Of a stretch of 64,000 nucleotides of DNA, positions 34,739 to 42,434 are shown in pieces. The notes under the pieces were generated by a model. The model saw nothing but the letters and a program-made list of their open reading frames with translations. It ran no database searches and was not told the origin of the DNA. Every line of letters starts with the position of its first letter. The first letter of the stretch is position 1. Source of the DNA: Verrucomicrobiales bacterium (lineage in GTDB: Bacteria > Verrucomicrobiota > Verrucomicrobiia > Limisphaerales > J093); NCBI GenBank assembly GCA_015075445.1, contig JABTUJ010000009.1, forward strand, positions 62,001-126,000. The letters are read 5' to 3'. Made by a program: the position numbers and the translations under genes.

Positions 34739-35051
34739 ACAGTTTGCGGCCTCGGGAGAGCACTTGATGAAAGAGCGATGCCCGCAGGTGCTTATACCGG
34801 TCCACCTCCGCGCGGGTGGGCACCAGCACATCCTTGGCAAAGCCGAGACCCTGGAGACAACGATGAGCCCGCTGCATCCGGCGGGTGGCCCGCTCGTCGC
34901 TCTGCGGCACGATCACCATGAGATCCACGTCGCTGTCCTCATGCGGCGTGCCCCACGCATGGGAGCCGAACAGCCAGACTTCGTCCGGGTGGAACTCGTC
35001 CACCAGCCTCTCGGTCGCGCGATCCAGCAAGTCCTGGCTCAGACCTTTCAC
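34731..35051 (-). CDS. Minimal nucleotidyltransferase (MNT) antitoxin-like protein
   Basis: A 106-residue protein with the nucleotidyltransferase motif GSHAWGTPHEDSDVDLMV (GS-X10-DxD), near residue 30. Known MNT antitoxins silence HEPN toxins by AMPylation. I prefer the GTG at 35051 because GGAG lies five bases upstream; the open frame extends a further six codons to a TTG. It is the first gene of the MNT-HEPN-NACHT operon. The 250-bp leader upstream (35052-35300) is also duplicated at 30505-30752 and contains no gene. Confidence 0.9.
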   Translation of the reverse strand: MKGLSQDLLDRATERLVDEFHPDEVWLFGSHAWGTPHEDSDVDLMVIVPQSDERATRRMQRAHRCLQGLGFAKDVLVPTRAEVDRYKHLRASLFHQVLSRGRKLYG

Positions 35052-35305
35052 GCCTTCTCCATAACACAACCCAGCCCGCAGGGGAAGGAGGATGCCGGCC
35101 GAGTCAAGGAAGACTCTCGAACCGGCAAAGCCCTTGTGGTCAACTCAAGTTTGACCTGCTCACCTCCACTTCCACTGGCGGACTTCCGCTCCCCCTCCGC
35201 TTTGGCTTTCGCGTCTTTTGGCGCCTTTCGCGGGCAAGCGGTTGAAGCGGGTTCGTCCGTGGAGACGGCGTTCCGCGCTTGTCCCCATTCGTCTCGGAAA
35301 GGGCC

Positions 35306-35337
35306 CAATTGTCAAATGTCCATGTTTGACCCCATTG
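35306..35337 (+). repeat. 32-bp CAATTGTCAAATGT...TTTGACCCCATTG element (copy 2)
   Basis: Starts CAATTGTCAAATGTCCATGT, otherwise like copies 1 and 3. It lies between the leader of the MNT-HEPN-NACHT operon and the stop of the TPR gene (35345), eight bases away from that stop. Confidence 0.88.
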
Positions 35338-35344
35338 CCTCTCC

Positions 35345-37402
35345 TCACCGTCCATCCCTCGAAGGCCTGACCGTCTTAGTCCCGACCCCCTTCACTTCGC
35401 CCGCCCGGATGAAACGGCGGTGGAGCGTCGACGAAGCCGGCTGCGACGGCAGCGTAAACTCCGTCTCATACGCCGCACCGTCCTTTTGCAGGATGAGGCG
35501 CCCTCGCCGCCCATCCACCTCGACGGCTTTGACCTCGGCCGGCAACCGGTCGCCCCGCAACAACTCGAATTGCCGTGGGCCCATCGCATCCGCCGCAGCC
35601 TCCCGCAGCAAATCGCCCACGGCCGCCTCCCACCGGCGACGTTCGTCCATCCCGATGGGCACCTGGCCGCTTCCCACTCCGACGGCGCGCACGTCCGGCG
35701 CCAACCGGACCTCCGGCGCCGCGGCCTCCGGGCCGGTGGCAATGCCCGGCCTGCCGCGGATCCCGGCGCCCAGGTCGGGCGTCACGCGGGTGGTGGGCGG
35801 GTTGCGCACCGCCTCGACACACCGGTCAAACTGCAGCTTCTCCGGCGCGCCAGGCCGCGGCGCCAAACCGCTCTGCTCGAGTCGCCTCAACAACTGATCG
35901 GCCGACTGGCGATCCTCGACCCCCAAGTACCGCTCCGCCTGTTCAAGCTGCAACCGGGCGGACTTGGTCGCTTGCGCCGTCCGCTCGTAGCCGTCCGCCA
36001 GGCGCATCACCAGTTGCGGCGGAACCTGAATCGGCTTGGCCGTGGTGCCCGAGCGGCTCGCCTCCTCGGCGACGGCCAGCGCCCGTTCGAACTGGAAGAT
36101 CGCCGAGTTCACCCGCCCGCTGTCGCCCCACCGGCCCAGATGGCTGTAGATCACCCCCAGCGCGCTGTGGAACCGGTAGATCTGCCCCGGATCCGCCTGG
36201 CGGTAGGCCTCGCCCTTGCCCTCGAACAACTCGCCCTCGTGCTCCCGCATGAGTTCGGCCAGTCGATCCAACCGCTCGTCGCCCGCATACAGGTTGGCCA
36301 GCGCCGTGAACGCTTCCGGGTCCGGCAGCCGGGGATCCAGTTCGGCGGCGACCCGATAGTAACGTTCCGCCAGTCCAAGGTCGCCCGCCGCCTGACACCG
36401 TTCGCCCAGCGATCGTGCCAGGGCCTGAAACGTCTCCGCCGCTCCCCGCCCGCTCGCCGGTTCGGGCCCGCCCGCCGGGAGCTGTCCCCACCAACGGAAC
36501 GAACGCGGTTCCAGGTCCTCGCCCGCATGCAACCGCAGCAGTTCGCGCGCTCCTTCGCCCACCGTCGCATCGGCGAAGTGCCGACGCAGCTCGCGGGCGG
36601 AATCGCGCCCGAGAAACTCGCGAGGGGCGTAGGCGTGCCGGGTCAGAGCAGCCGCCAACACCGTCAGCAGTTCCCGCCGCTGGGCCGGCTCCCAGCGGGG
36701 ATCATCCAGCAACGCCGGCACCTGCCGCTCGGCCTGGAGCACCTGGCCGTGGTTCACCATTTCCCAGAGGTACGTGATCAGAAGGGGGAGCTCGTGCTCG
36801 AGGCAGAGCGCCACCAGCTTTTCGGCCGGGGCGGTGTAATCGGGTTGGGCCCAGGCGGCCAAGGCATAGAAGCGGCACGCGTCCCGCCACCGACCGGCTT
36901 CCAGGAGCAGCGCCGCGTAGTTTTCCGCATAGAACCCCTGCCGTTCATCCGGCAACGCCAGGGCCTCCTCAAGCGTGCGGAGGGCCTCCTCGAGCCGGCC
37001 CTGGCGCGCCAACACCTGGGCCAGATTGTTGCGGATACCCCCGGTATTCGTCCGCCCGCGCATCGCTGCTTCGTAATGTCGTGCCGCCTCCGCCAGCCAT
37101 CGCTCTCGCGCCGCCGCATCAGTGCTGTGCTCGGCCTGCTGCTGCCGAACCAGGCCCAGGTAGAACTCGGCATCCGCCAGACGCGCGCGATCCCGGGCTC
37201 TCCGCGCCTCCGCTCGAACCACCTCGAAGGCCCGGAACGCCTCCGGCCACCGTTCCTCGCGCAACGCCGCCTGCGCCGCCCCCCACGCCGGGGAGTTCTC
37301 CTCAGCCACCGCGGCCCAACCCGGGCGGGCGGCCAGGAGCAGCATACCCGCCGCGGCCACCCGGCCCACGACCGCGTTCCAGCTTGTCTTGTGGATGTTC
37401 AT
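35345..37402 (-). CDS. Exported TPR-repeat protein, third gene of an unknown operon
   Basis: A 685-residue protein with a signal peptide (VVGRVAAAGMLLLAARPGWA). Tandem tetratricopeptide-like helices run through about residues 40-460, for example RNNLAQVLARQGRLEEALRT and YYRVAAELDPRLPDPEAFTA. The last 120 residues are a different, Pro/Arg-rich segment including DERRRWEAAVGDLLREAAAD and GRRGRLILQKDGAAYETEF. It probably acts in the periplasm as a scaffold. ATG 37402 overlaps the stop of the preceding gene (ATGA). The function is unknown. Confidence 0.8.
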   Translation of the reverse strand: MNIHKTSWNAVVGRVAAAGMLLLAARPGWAAVAEENSPAWGAAQAALREERWPEAFRAFEVVRAEARRARDRARLADAEFYLGLVRQQQAEHSTDAAARERWLAEAARHYEAAMRGRTNTGGIRNNLAQVLARQGRLEEALRTLEEALALPDERQGFYAENYAALLLEAGRWRDACRFYALAAWAQPDYTAPAEKLVALCLEHELPLLITYLWEMVNHGQVLQAERQVPALLDDPRWEPAQRRELLTVLAAALTRHAYAPREFLGRDSARELRRHFADATVGEGARELLRLHAGEDLEPRSFRWWGQLPAGGPEPASGRGAAETFQALARSLGERCQAAGDLGLAERYYRVAAELDPRLPDPEAFTALANLYAGDERLDRLAELMREHEGELFEGKGEAYRQADPGQIYRFHSALGVIYSHLGRWGDSGRVNSAIFQFERALAVAEEASRSGTTAKPIQVPPQLVMRLADGYERTAQATKSARLQLEQAERYLGVEDRQSADQLLRRLEQSGLAPRPGAPEKLQFDRCVEAVRNPPTTRVTPDLGAGIRGRPGIATGPEAAAPEVRLAPDVRAVGVGSGQVPIGMDERRRWEAAVGDLLREAAADAMGPRQFELLRGDRLPAEVKAVEVDGRRGRLILQKDGAAYETEFTLPSQPASSTLHRRFIRAGEVKGVGTKTVRPSRDGR

Positions 37403-38364
37403 CGGACCTCGGGGGCTGTGACCAGGGTGCCACGCGTCAGATACCGCCGGTCTTTCTGGTACGCTTCCATCACCACCTCGACTGTGCCGGGAACCGCGCG
37501 GCCCAGGCTCTCCGGCATCAGCTCGTGCCAGGTCTCCTGCTCGGGCAACTCGAGGCCGGGATAGTCAAAACGCCGCACCCGACAGCCGACGCCTTCCGCC
37601 CAGTCGTGCAGCGGCCGCAACCGCAGCGTCACCGGGAACAGTTCGTCACCCGCCCCGTCCGGAGGCCGGCTCCGGTAGGTCGCCAGCAACAGCGAGCCAT
37701 CCCCCGGCAACAGGCGCCGCCAGGTCACTGGCACCAGAAACTGCTTCAGGTTGGTGCGGCAGATCAGCGTCGTCGTCAGCGGCACCGCCGCCAGGAAGTC
37801 CCGCTGCAAGGCGCGGCGGAAATCCTCGCTTTCATTGAAGTGGTCGCGGAAGGTCCGTTCCAGCACCGCCAGGATCGCGTTGGTGTTCTGCGTCGGTTGC
37901 ATATCCGTCGCCTGATACAGCACCAGGCGCGGCAGGCTGGATAAAGGCACTTCCCCCGTGGCACTGCCCGCCAGATACCGCAGCGTGATCTCATGGCCAA
38001 AGCCGCGGTCCACCCCCTGCATCTCCGCGATCAGCCACAGCCTCGGGGCTCCCGCCTCAGCCACCCCCGCGTGCGGCCGCCAGTCAAGGTAGCTGAAATG
38101 CTCCGCCCCCAACTCGGCCAGAACCCGCGCTGCGGCGGCCTCGCAACCGGCCCGATGCGGACCCAGGTTGTCCACGAAATTCGCCGCGCGGATGGCCACC
38201 ACCGCCCCCAACCCAGGGCGTTCGTCCGCCCTCGCCCGGTGGCTCCCTCCCCCTCCGCAGACCCGCGCCACAACCACGCCTCCCACCCGCAGCCACCCAC
38301 CCGGGCGCCACCCCGGGCTCGTCAGACCCGCCCCCGGTTCACTCGGTCGCTCTTTCCGGTTCAT
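37399..38364 (-). CDS. Hypothetical protein, second gene of an unknown operon
   Basis: A 321-residue protein without a family I recognise. After a Gly/Arg-rich start with a weakly hydrophobic stretch (GGWLRVGGVVVARVCGGGG), the body has VVAIRAANFVDNLGPHRAGC, HEITLRYLAGSATGEVPLSS and QATDMQPTQNTNAILAVLER. A C-terminal half follows with TLICRTNLKQFLVPVTWRRL and FPVTLRLRPLHDWAEG. Start and stop both overlap neighbours by four bases, so it is strictly co-translated with the membrane protein before it and the TPR protein after it. Confidence 0.7.
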   Translation of the reverse strand: MNRKERPSEPGAGLTSPGWRPGGWLRVGGVVVARVCGGGGSHRARADERPGLGAVVAIRAANFVDNLGPHRAGCEAAAARVLAELGAEHFSYLDWRPHAGVAEAGAPRLWLIAEMQGVDRGFGHEITLRYLAGSATGEVPLSSLPRLVLYQATDMQPTQNTNAILAVLERTFRDHFNESEDFRRALQRDFLAAVPLTTTLICRTNLKQFLVPVTWRRLLPGDGSLLLATYRSRPPDGAGDELFPVTLRLRPLHDWAEGVGCRVRRFDYPGLELPEQETWHELMPESLGRAVPGTVEVVMEAYQKDRRYLTRGTLVTAPEVR

Positions 38365-39404
38365 AATTCGATCAGTAATGTGTGCACCCGCCGTTCCGGT
38401 TCGATCCGCACGCTCGCCCCAAAAACCAAGGCCTCACCGCCCCGTCGCACGCTCACGGCAAGCTCGTCGCCCGCCTCGAAACCGCCTGTGTCCTCCAGCC
38501 GCGGCGGTCGCTCCCAAACCTGGAGCACCGCCTCGCGTCCCTCGGCCGGAAACCCGAGCCGACCCAGGCGTTCCTCGAAATCCGTCCGCCGCGCCGCGGC
38601 CGTCTCCCGCTTGAGCACCCCTTCCATCTCGGCCCGCGTCGCGCCCGTGCAGACCACGCCCTGCCGCCAATCCCCCAGCACGTTGGTCTGACCGGCACGG
38701 ACCAACACCACATCGTACCGCGTCAGAACCGTGTCCCCGGGTCGCGCCAGGGCACTGAGCAGTTTCGGCCCCGGGAGCAAGCGCAGCAGATGCAGCGTCT
38801 TCTCAGAAAAATCCGTCGGTACCGTCAGAAACACCCGACGCCCCCAACCCAGATTCGTGGTCAAGGAGGCGTAGCCCACCGGCTCCATCAACCGCACCCG
38901 GACGCGCGCCCCTCCCCCGCGAAACCAGAACGGCCGGCCCTCCACCGCGCGGTCGCCCGTGAGCTTCACATCCTCAAGCAGCGCCCCGTCCCGCCGCTCA
39001 TCGCGCACCTCCACCCGGAACACCTGCTCCCGGCCCGTGCCGGCCGCCGCCTGGAGATGCAGCGACGACGTCACCAGATGAAGCACGGCGCTCAACGGCA
39101 AGCCCACCAGCAACACCACGGTGGTCCGCGCACTGCCCAGCACCCGCTTGGGCAGCGCCTTCACTTCGTCGCCCGCCCCCCACTTCAGCAAGTCGTACAG
39201 GATGCGCCAGAGCATCCACACCCCCATCACCCCGCCCAATACCAGCCCGGCCACCCGGTACTGCATGTGCCGGTAGTACCAGAAGGTGAGCAAAAGGAAG
39301 ACCCCACCCAGCAGGGTCAGGTTGAGAAAATGACGCCCCTTCGCCGCCGGTACGGCTCCCGGCGTCGCCTTGCCCTCACCCGTGGTGGTGGGTGTTCCTG
39401 ACAT
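38361..39404 (-). CDS. Hypothetical three-helix membrane protein, first gene of an unknown operon
   Basis: A 347-residue protein from ATG 39404. Three hydrophobic segments lie near residues 26-43, 50-72 and 92-115 (FLNLTLLGGVFLLLTFWYY, VAGLVLGGVMGVWMLWRILY, TTVVLLVGLPLSAVLHLVTS). About 230 residues of beta-rich soluble domain follow, with no recognised motif (FRVEVRDERRDGALLEDVKL; RVRLMEPVGYASLTTNLGW). It may anchor a complex with the next two products. No homologous family comes to mind. Confidence 0.7.
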   Translation of the reverse strand: MSGTPTTTGEGKATPGAVPAAKGRHFLNLTLLGGVFLLLTFWYYRHMQYRVAGLVLGGVMGVWMLWRILYDLLKWGAGDEVKALPKRVLGSARTTVVLLVGLPLSAVLHLVTSSLHLQAAAGTGREQVFRVEVRDERRDGALLEDVKLTGDRAVEGRPFWFRGGGARVRVRLMEPVGYASLTTNLGWGRRVFLTVPTDFSEKTLHLLRLLPGPKLLSALARPGDTVLTRYDVVLVRAGQTNVLGDWRQGVVCTGATRAEMEGVLKRETAAARRTDFEERLGRLGFPAEGREAVLQVWERPPRLEDTGGFEAGDELAVSVRRGGEALVFGASVRIEPERRVHTLLIEL

Positions 39405-39515
39405 GGCCCCTCAGCACCCGCAACCCCACGCCCGCTCTCGCCCAGCGTGGCTCGTACTCATACAGCTAAGAATGCCCCCTACGATAGCACGCCCGCGTCC
39501 GTTCGCATCCCCAAT

Positions 39516-39547
39516 CAATTGTCAAATGTCAATGTTTGACCCCATTG
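39516..39547 (+). repeat. 32-bp CAATTGTCAAATGT...TTTGACCCCATTG element (copy 3)
   Basis: Same orientation as copies 1 and 2, with AA at the variable centre. It lies between the start of the unknown operon and the stop of the hydrolase gene (39551), four bases from that stop. The rest of 39405-39550 shows nothing else. Confidence 0.88.
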
Positions 39548-39550
39548 CCC

Positions 39551-40678
39551 TTACCGGGCGAGCGCCGGCAGAATCACGCGCCGCGCGGCATAGGACGAGA
39601 TCTGGTGGCCGGGCGCCTGCTCGTCGATCACCAGGCGAAAGCTGCCACCGCCAAGCACCTCCAACCGCTCCTGCACCCGCCGCTCGTAACCGCGCAACGC
39701 GTCGTCATACGACAAGGGACCCCGGTGTTGGGCCGCCCCGAAACAACAGTCGTCAAGCCGGTTCAGGATCTGGACCTGACGCCGTCCAGCCCCGCATGCG
39801 CCCAGCACATAGAGCTCCGGATACCCGGTCAGCCGATAGAACTCCGGCAAGGTCTGTTCAACATCCCCCACACTGCCCCCCGCGCGCAGGTACAGCGGCA
39901 GTGTGCCCGCTACCGGGAAGCTCAGCCGGATGCGCGGGTCCAGCGCCGCATAAACCGTCGTGGTCCAACCACCCCCCGACAGCCCCGCCATGTGAAAGGC
40001 CCGGTAAACGGGAAACCCGTCGGCCTGCGATCGCTTCTGAAGGTAGTTGAAACTCTGCGCGATCGGTTCGAGGAAGAACTTCAGCGGGCTGCCGCGCGCG
40101 GGTTGGACTTCGGCAAACAACGCTTCGTGCGCGGCGGTGCAACTGCCCGGGCAGTCATCCGGCCGACACCGCGGCATGTACATCCCCAACACACCGTAAC
40201 CGGCCTGCGTCAGGTCACGGATCAGGTCCCCCACGCCGAGGTGATCGAGCTGGCAGGCATGCCCCTGATGAACCACCACCATCTGGCCGTTGGGCGCGGC
40301 CGGGACGAAATGATAGGCCACGGTCTCCACCCCTGCTTCCATCGCGATGCGGAGGGCGTCCACCCGCACCACGTTCGGCGGGTCCTGCACCGGACCCAAG
40401 ACACCGCGCTCCACGCGGGCGGGCAGGGAATCCGGCAACCGGGCCTCGCCCCAGATAAACCGGAGCAGAGTCGCGCGCACACGCACCACGTCCTCCAGCG
40501 AGCCGGGGCGTAGTTCGCGATCTTCCACCAGGCCCGCAGCTACGACCGACCAGGCCAACACCAGAACTGTCAGTCCCCTCCCCGCGAGGCACGAACGAGG
40601 ATGCCTCCGGCAACGAAGGCCATCGGTCGCGACGGGGGAAGGCCCGCAAACGCGGCGGCCGGGTGGTTCATCGCTCAT
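39551..40678 (-). CDS. Exported alpha/beta hydrolase
   Basis: A 375-residue protein; ATG 40678 gives a basic N-terminus and a hydrophobic segment (AGRGLTVLVLAWSVVAAGLV) as an uncleaved or cleaved signal. The nucleophile elbow is FHMAGLSGGGWTT (GxSxG) at about residue 220. The catalytic acid and histidine are probably in the last 60 residues (LVIDEQAPGHQIS carries D/E and H). MYMPRCRPDDCPGSC suggests disulfides. It resembles acetyl-xylan-esterase-like or dienelactone-hydrolase-like enzymes. Substrate is unknown. Confidence 0.78.
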   Translation of the reverse strand: MSDEPPGRRVCGPSPVATDGLRCRRHPRSCLAGRGLTVLVLAWSVVAAGLVEDRELRPGSLEDVVRVRATLLRFIWGEARLPDSLPARVERGVLGPVQDPPNVVRVDALRIAMEAGVETVAYHFVPAAPNGQMVVVHQGHACQLDHLGVGDLIRDLTQAGYGVLGMYMPRCRPDDCPGSCTAAHEALFAEVQPARGSPLKFFLEPIAQSFNYLQKRSQADGFPVYRAFHMAGLSGGGWTTTVYAALDPRIRLSFPVAGTLPLYLRAGGSVGDVEQTLPEFYRLTGYPELYVLGACGAGRRQVQILNRLDDCCFGAAQHRGPLSYDDALRGYERRVQERLEVLGGGSFRLVIDEQAPGHQISSYAARRVILPALAR

Positions 40679-40868
40679 CGGGGAAAACGGCTTGCTCCTG
40701 CCCAAAAAGAAGCAGGGCCGGATGGAAAATCCGGCCCGTTCCGAGAACAAAATCCTCTGCTCGATGCGGCGCCGCAGACTTGCGCCCTGGGTTGCACACG
40801 GATCACTGCGTTTTTGCATCGCAACCGTGAGGAGAGAGTACCCGGAATCACCCGCCCCACCAGTCACC

Positions 40869-40905
40869 AGAACTGGGGACAGACTCCCCCCCCCCAAGCG
40901 CCTTT
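40869..40905. repeat. REP-like element (ACTGGGGACAGACTCCCC)
   Basis: ACTGGGGACAGACTCCCCCC with a GGGGA/TCCCC hairpin, followed by a C-run. The sequence is of the kind found at RAYT-associated REP elements. Single copy in this window. Confidence 0.55.
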
Positions 40906-40918
40906 GGCATGGCGCCCT

Positions 40919-41074
40919 TCAGGTCTTCCCGTCCGTCCGCGGGTCCATCTGGTACTCCCAGCGCCGCTCGTTCGCGAACGCCATCGTGTCGCGCGGAAAC
41001 TCGAACGGACGCAAAGGAACCGGGATCGAGGCCAGGCCAGGCAGTTCGGACTTGCGTCGTACGCTCGGCGTCGG
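40919..41074 (-). pseudogene. Possible 3' relic of an unidentified gene
   Basis: On the minus strand a frame of about 50 codons, closed by TAG at 41075-41077, ends ...FEFPRDTMAFANERRWEYQM and DPRTDGKT before a TGA at 40919-40921. The composition looks like real protein rather than repeat, yet there is no upstream start and the downstream side is a REP element. I read it as the leftover C-terminus of a lost gene. It could also be a small gene starting at the internal ATG. Confidence 0.35.
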
Positions 41075-41088
41075 CTAGCACCCTGACA

Positions 41089-42378
41089 ATGCTTTACGAC
41101 CAGTGGCGGGTGGTGGCGACCGTGCGGCGGAGTGAACTCGCCCTCGCCGAATGTGCCACCGGCCGACGCTGGACCTTCGGCCAGTTGCTCGCCGCCGCCG
41201 ACCAGTCCGAGGCACCCGCGGGTCCCCGCGTGTTTCCCCAGGGACACCACGCCGACTTTCTCCTCACCGTCCTCCAGGGCTGGCGCCACCAGCGCGTTGT
41301 GTGTCCCCTCGAACCCGGCCAGACCCCGCCCCATCCTCCCGCCACGCCCGCAGGCATCGTGCACCTCAAAATCACCTCCGCCACGACCGGACCGCCGCGC
41401 CTCATCGCCTTCACTGCCGCTCAACTCATCGCCGACCCTCGGAACCTGATGCTCACCATGAAACTGCGGCCGGACTGGCCCAATCTGGGCGTCATTTCCC
41501 TGGCCCATTCCTATGGGTTCTCGAGCCTGGTGCTGCCGCTGCTGCTTCATGGCATCCCCCTCCTCCTCGGCCCTTCCTCCCTGCCCGAAGCCCTCCGCAG
41601 CGCCACAGCGGGCGCGGGCGAATTTACCTTGCCCGCCGTGCCCGCCCTCTGGCGCGCCTGGCACGAGGCCAACGCCATCCCGACGGCCGTGCGCCTCGCG
41701 ATTTCCGCTGGAGCACCCTTGCCAATGGCGCTGGAACGCGAGGTCTTCCGGCGCTGCGGGCTGAAGCTCCACAACTTCTACGGCTCCAGCGAATGCGGCG
41801 GCATCGCCTACGACGCCACACCCGCCCCGCGGGAGAAGCCCTCCCTGGCTGGCACGCCGGTCGCGAACGTCACCGTGACCCAGGGGCCGTCCGGCTGCCT
41901 CGCCGTGCAGGGCGAAGCCGTCGGGTGGGGTTACTGGCCCGAACCGGATCCGGCCCTGGCCGACGGCTGCTTCCGCACCCGCGACCGCGGTGAGATCCGG
42001 CAGGGGCGCATCTACGTCGAAGGCCGCGTGGGCGACGTCATCAATGTCGCCGGACGCAAGGTCTCGCCGGAGATCATCGAGCAGGCGTTGCTGTGCCATC
42101 CGGCCCTGCGCGATTGCCTGGTGCTCGGCTTGCCCTCCGAGGATTCGGGCCGCGGCGAGGAGATCGTGGCCGCCATCGTCACGCGGGAAGCGGTGACGGA
42201 CGCCGATCTGCGCGGCTTTTTGGAACGACGGCTCGCCTCCTGGCAGGTGCCGCGCCGTTTCCAGCGGTTGCCGGCCATCCCGGTCGGACCCCGCGGCAAG
42301 ACGTCGCGACAGGAGCTGCGTCGCCAGTTCACCCCCGGGGGCAGCCGCCGGTTCGGAGACCGAAATGTTAAATGTTAA
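41089..42378 (+). CDS. AMP-binding (acyl/aryl-CoA synthetase-like) enzyme
   Basis: A 429-residue adenylate-forming enzyme from ATG 41089, shorter than the usual 500-550 because the N-terminal domain is abbreviated. KITSATTGPPR is the phosphate-loop motif. HNFYGSSECGG corresponds to YGxTE, and FRTRDRGEIRQGRIYVEGRV is the ATP/hinge region. VAGRKVSPEIIEQAL follows, and PRGKTSRQEL carries the catalytic lysine. It is monocistronic. The last residues (RRFGDRNVKC) are encoded by a dispersed repeat. The acid substrate is unknown; a link with the LuxC/LuxE genes 30 kb away is only possible. Confidence 0.87.
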   Translation: MLYDQWRVVATVRRSELALAECATGRRWTFGQLLAAADQSEAPAGPRVFPQGHHADFLLTVLQGWRHQRVVCPLEPGQTPPHPPATPAGIVHLKITSATTGPPRLIAFTAAQLIADPRNLMLTMKLRPDWPNLGVISLAHSYGFSSLVLPLLLHGIPLLLGPSSLPEALRSATAGAGEFTLPAVPALWRAWHEANAIPTAVRLAISAGAPLPMALEREVFRRCGLKLHNFYGSSECGGIAYDATPAPREKPSLAGTPVANVTVTQGPSGCLAVQGEAVGWGYWPEPDPALADGCFRTRDRGEIRQGRIYVEGRVGDVINVAGRKVSPEIIEQALLCHPALRDCLVLGLPSEDSGRGEEIVAAIVTREAVTDADLRGFLERRLASWQVPRRFQRLPAIPVGPRGKTSRQELRRQFTPGGSRRFGDRNVKC

Positions 42379-42393
42379 GATGCGACCCCAATA
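42364..42393 (+). repeat. Diverged relative of the 32-bp TGTCAAATGT...ACCCCAT element
   Basis: AATGTTAAATGTTAAGATGC then GACCCCAAT resembles the 32-bp elements at 30864, 35306 and 39516 but with several changes. It supplies the final codons and stop of the AMP-binding gene. Confidence 0.6.
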
Positions 42394-42434
42394 GGGGCTG
42401 GCCAAGACGGCCGGTGGTTTCTTAGGCTCGCCCC

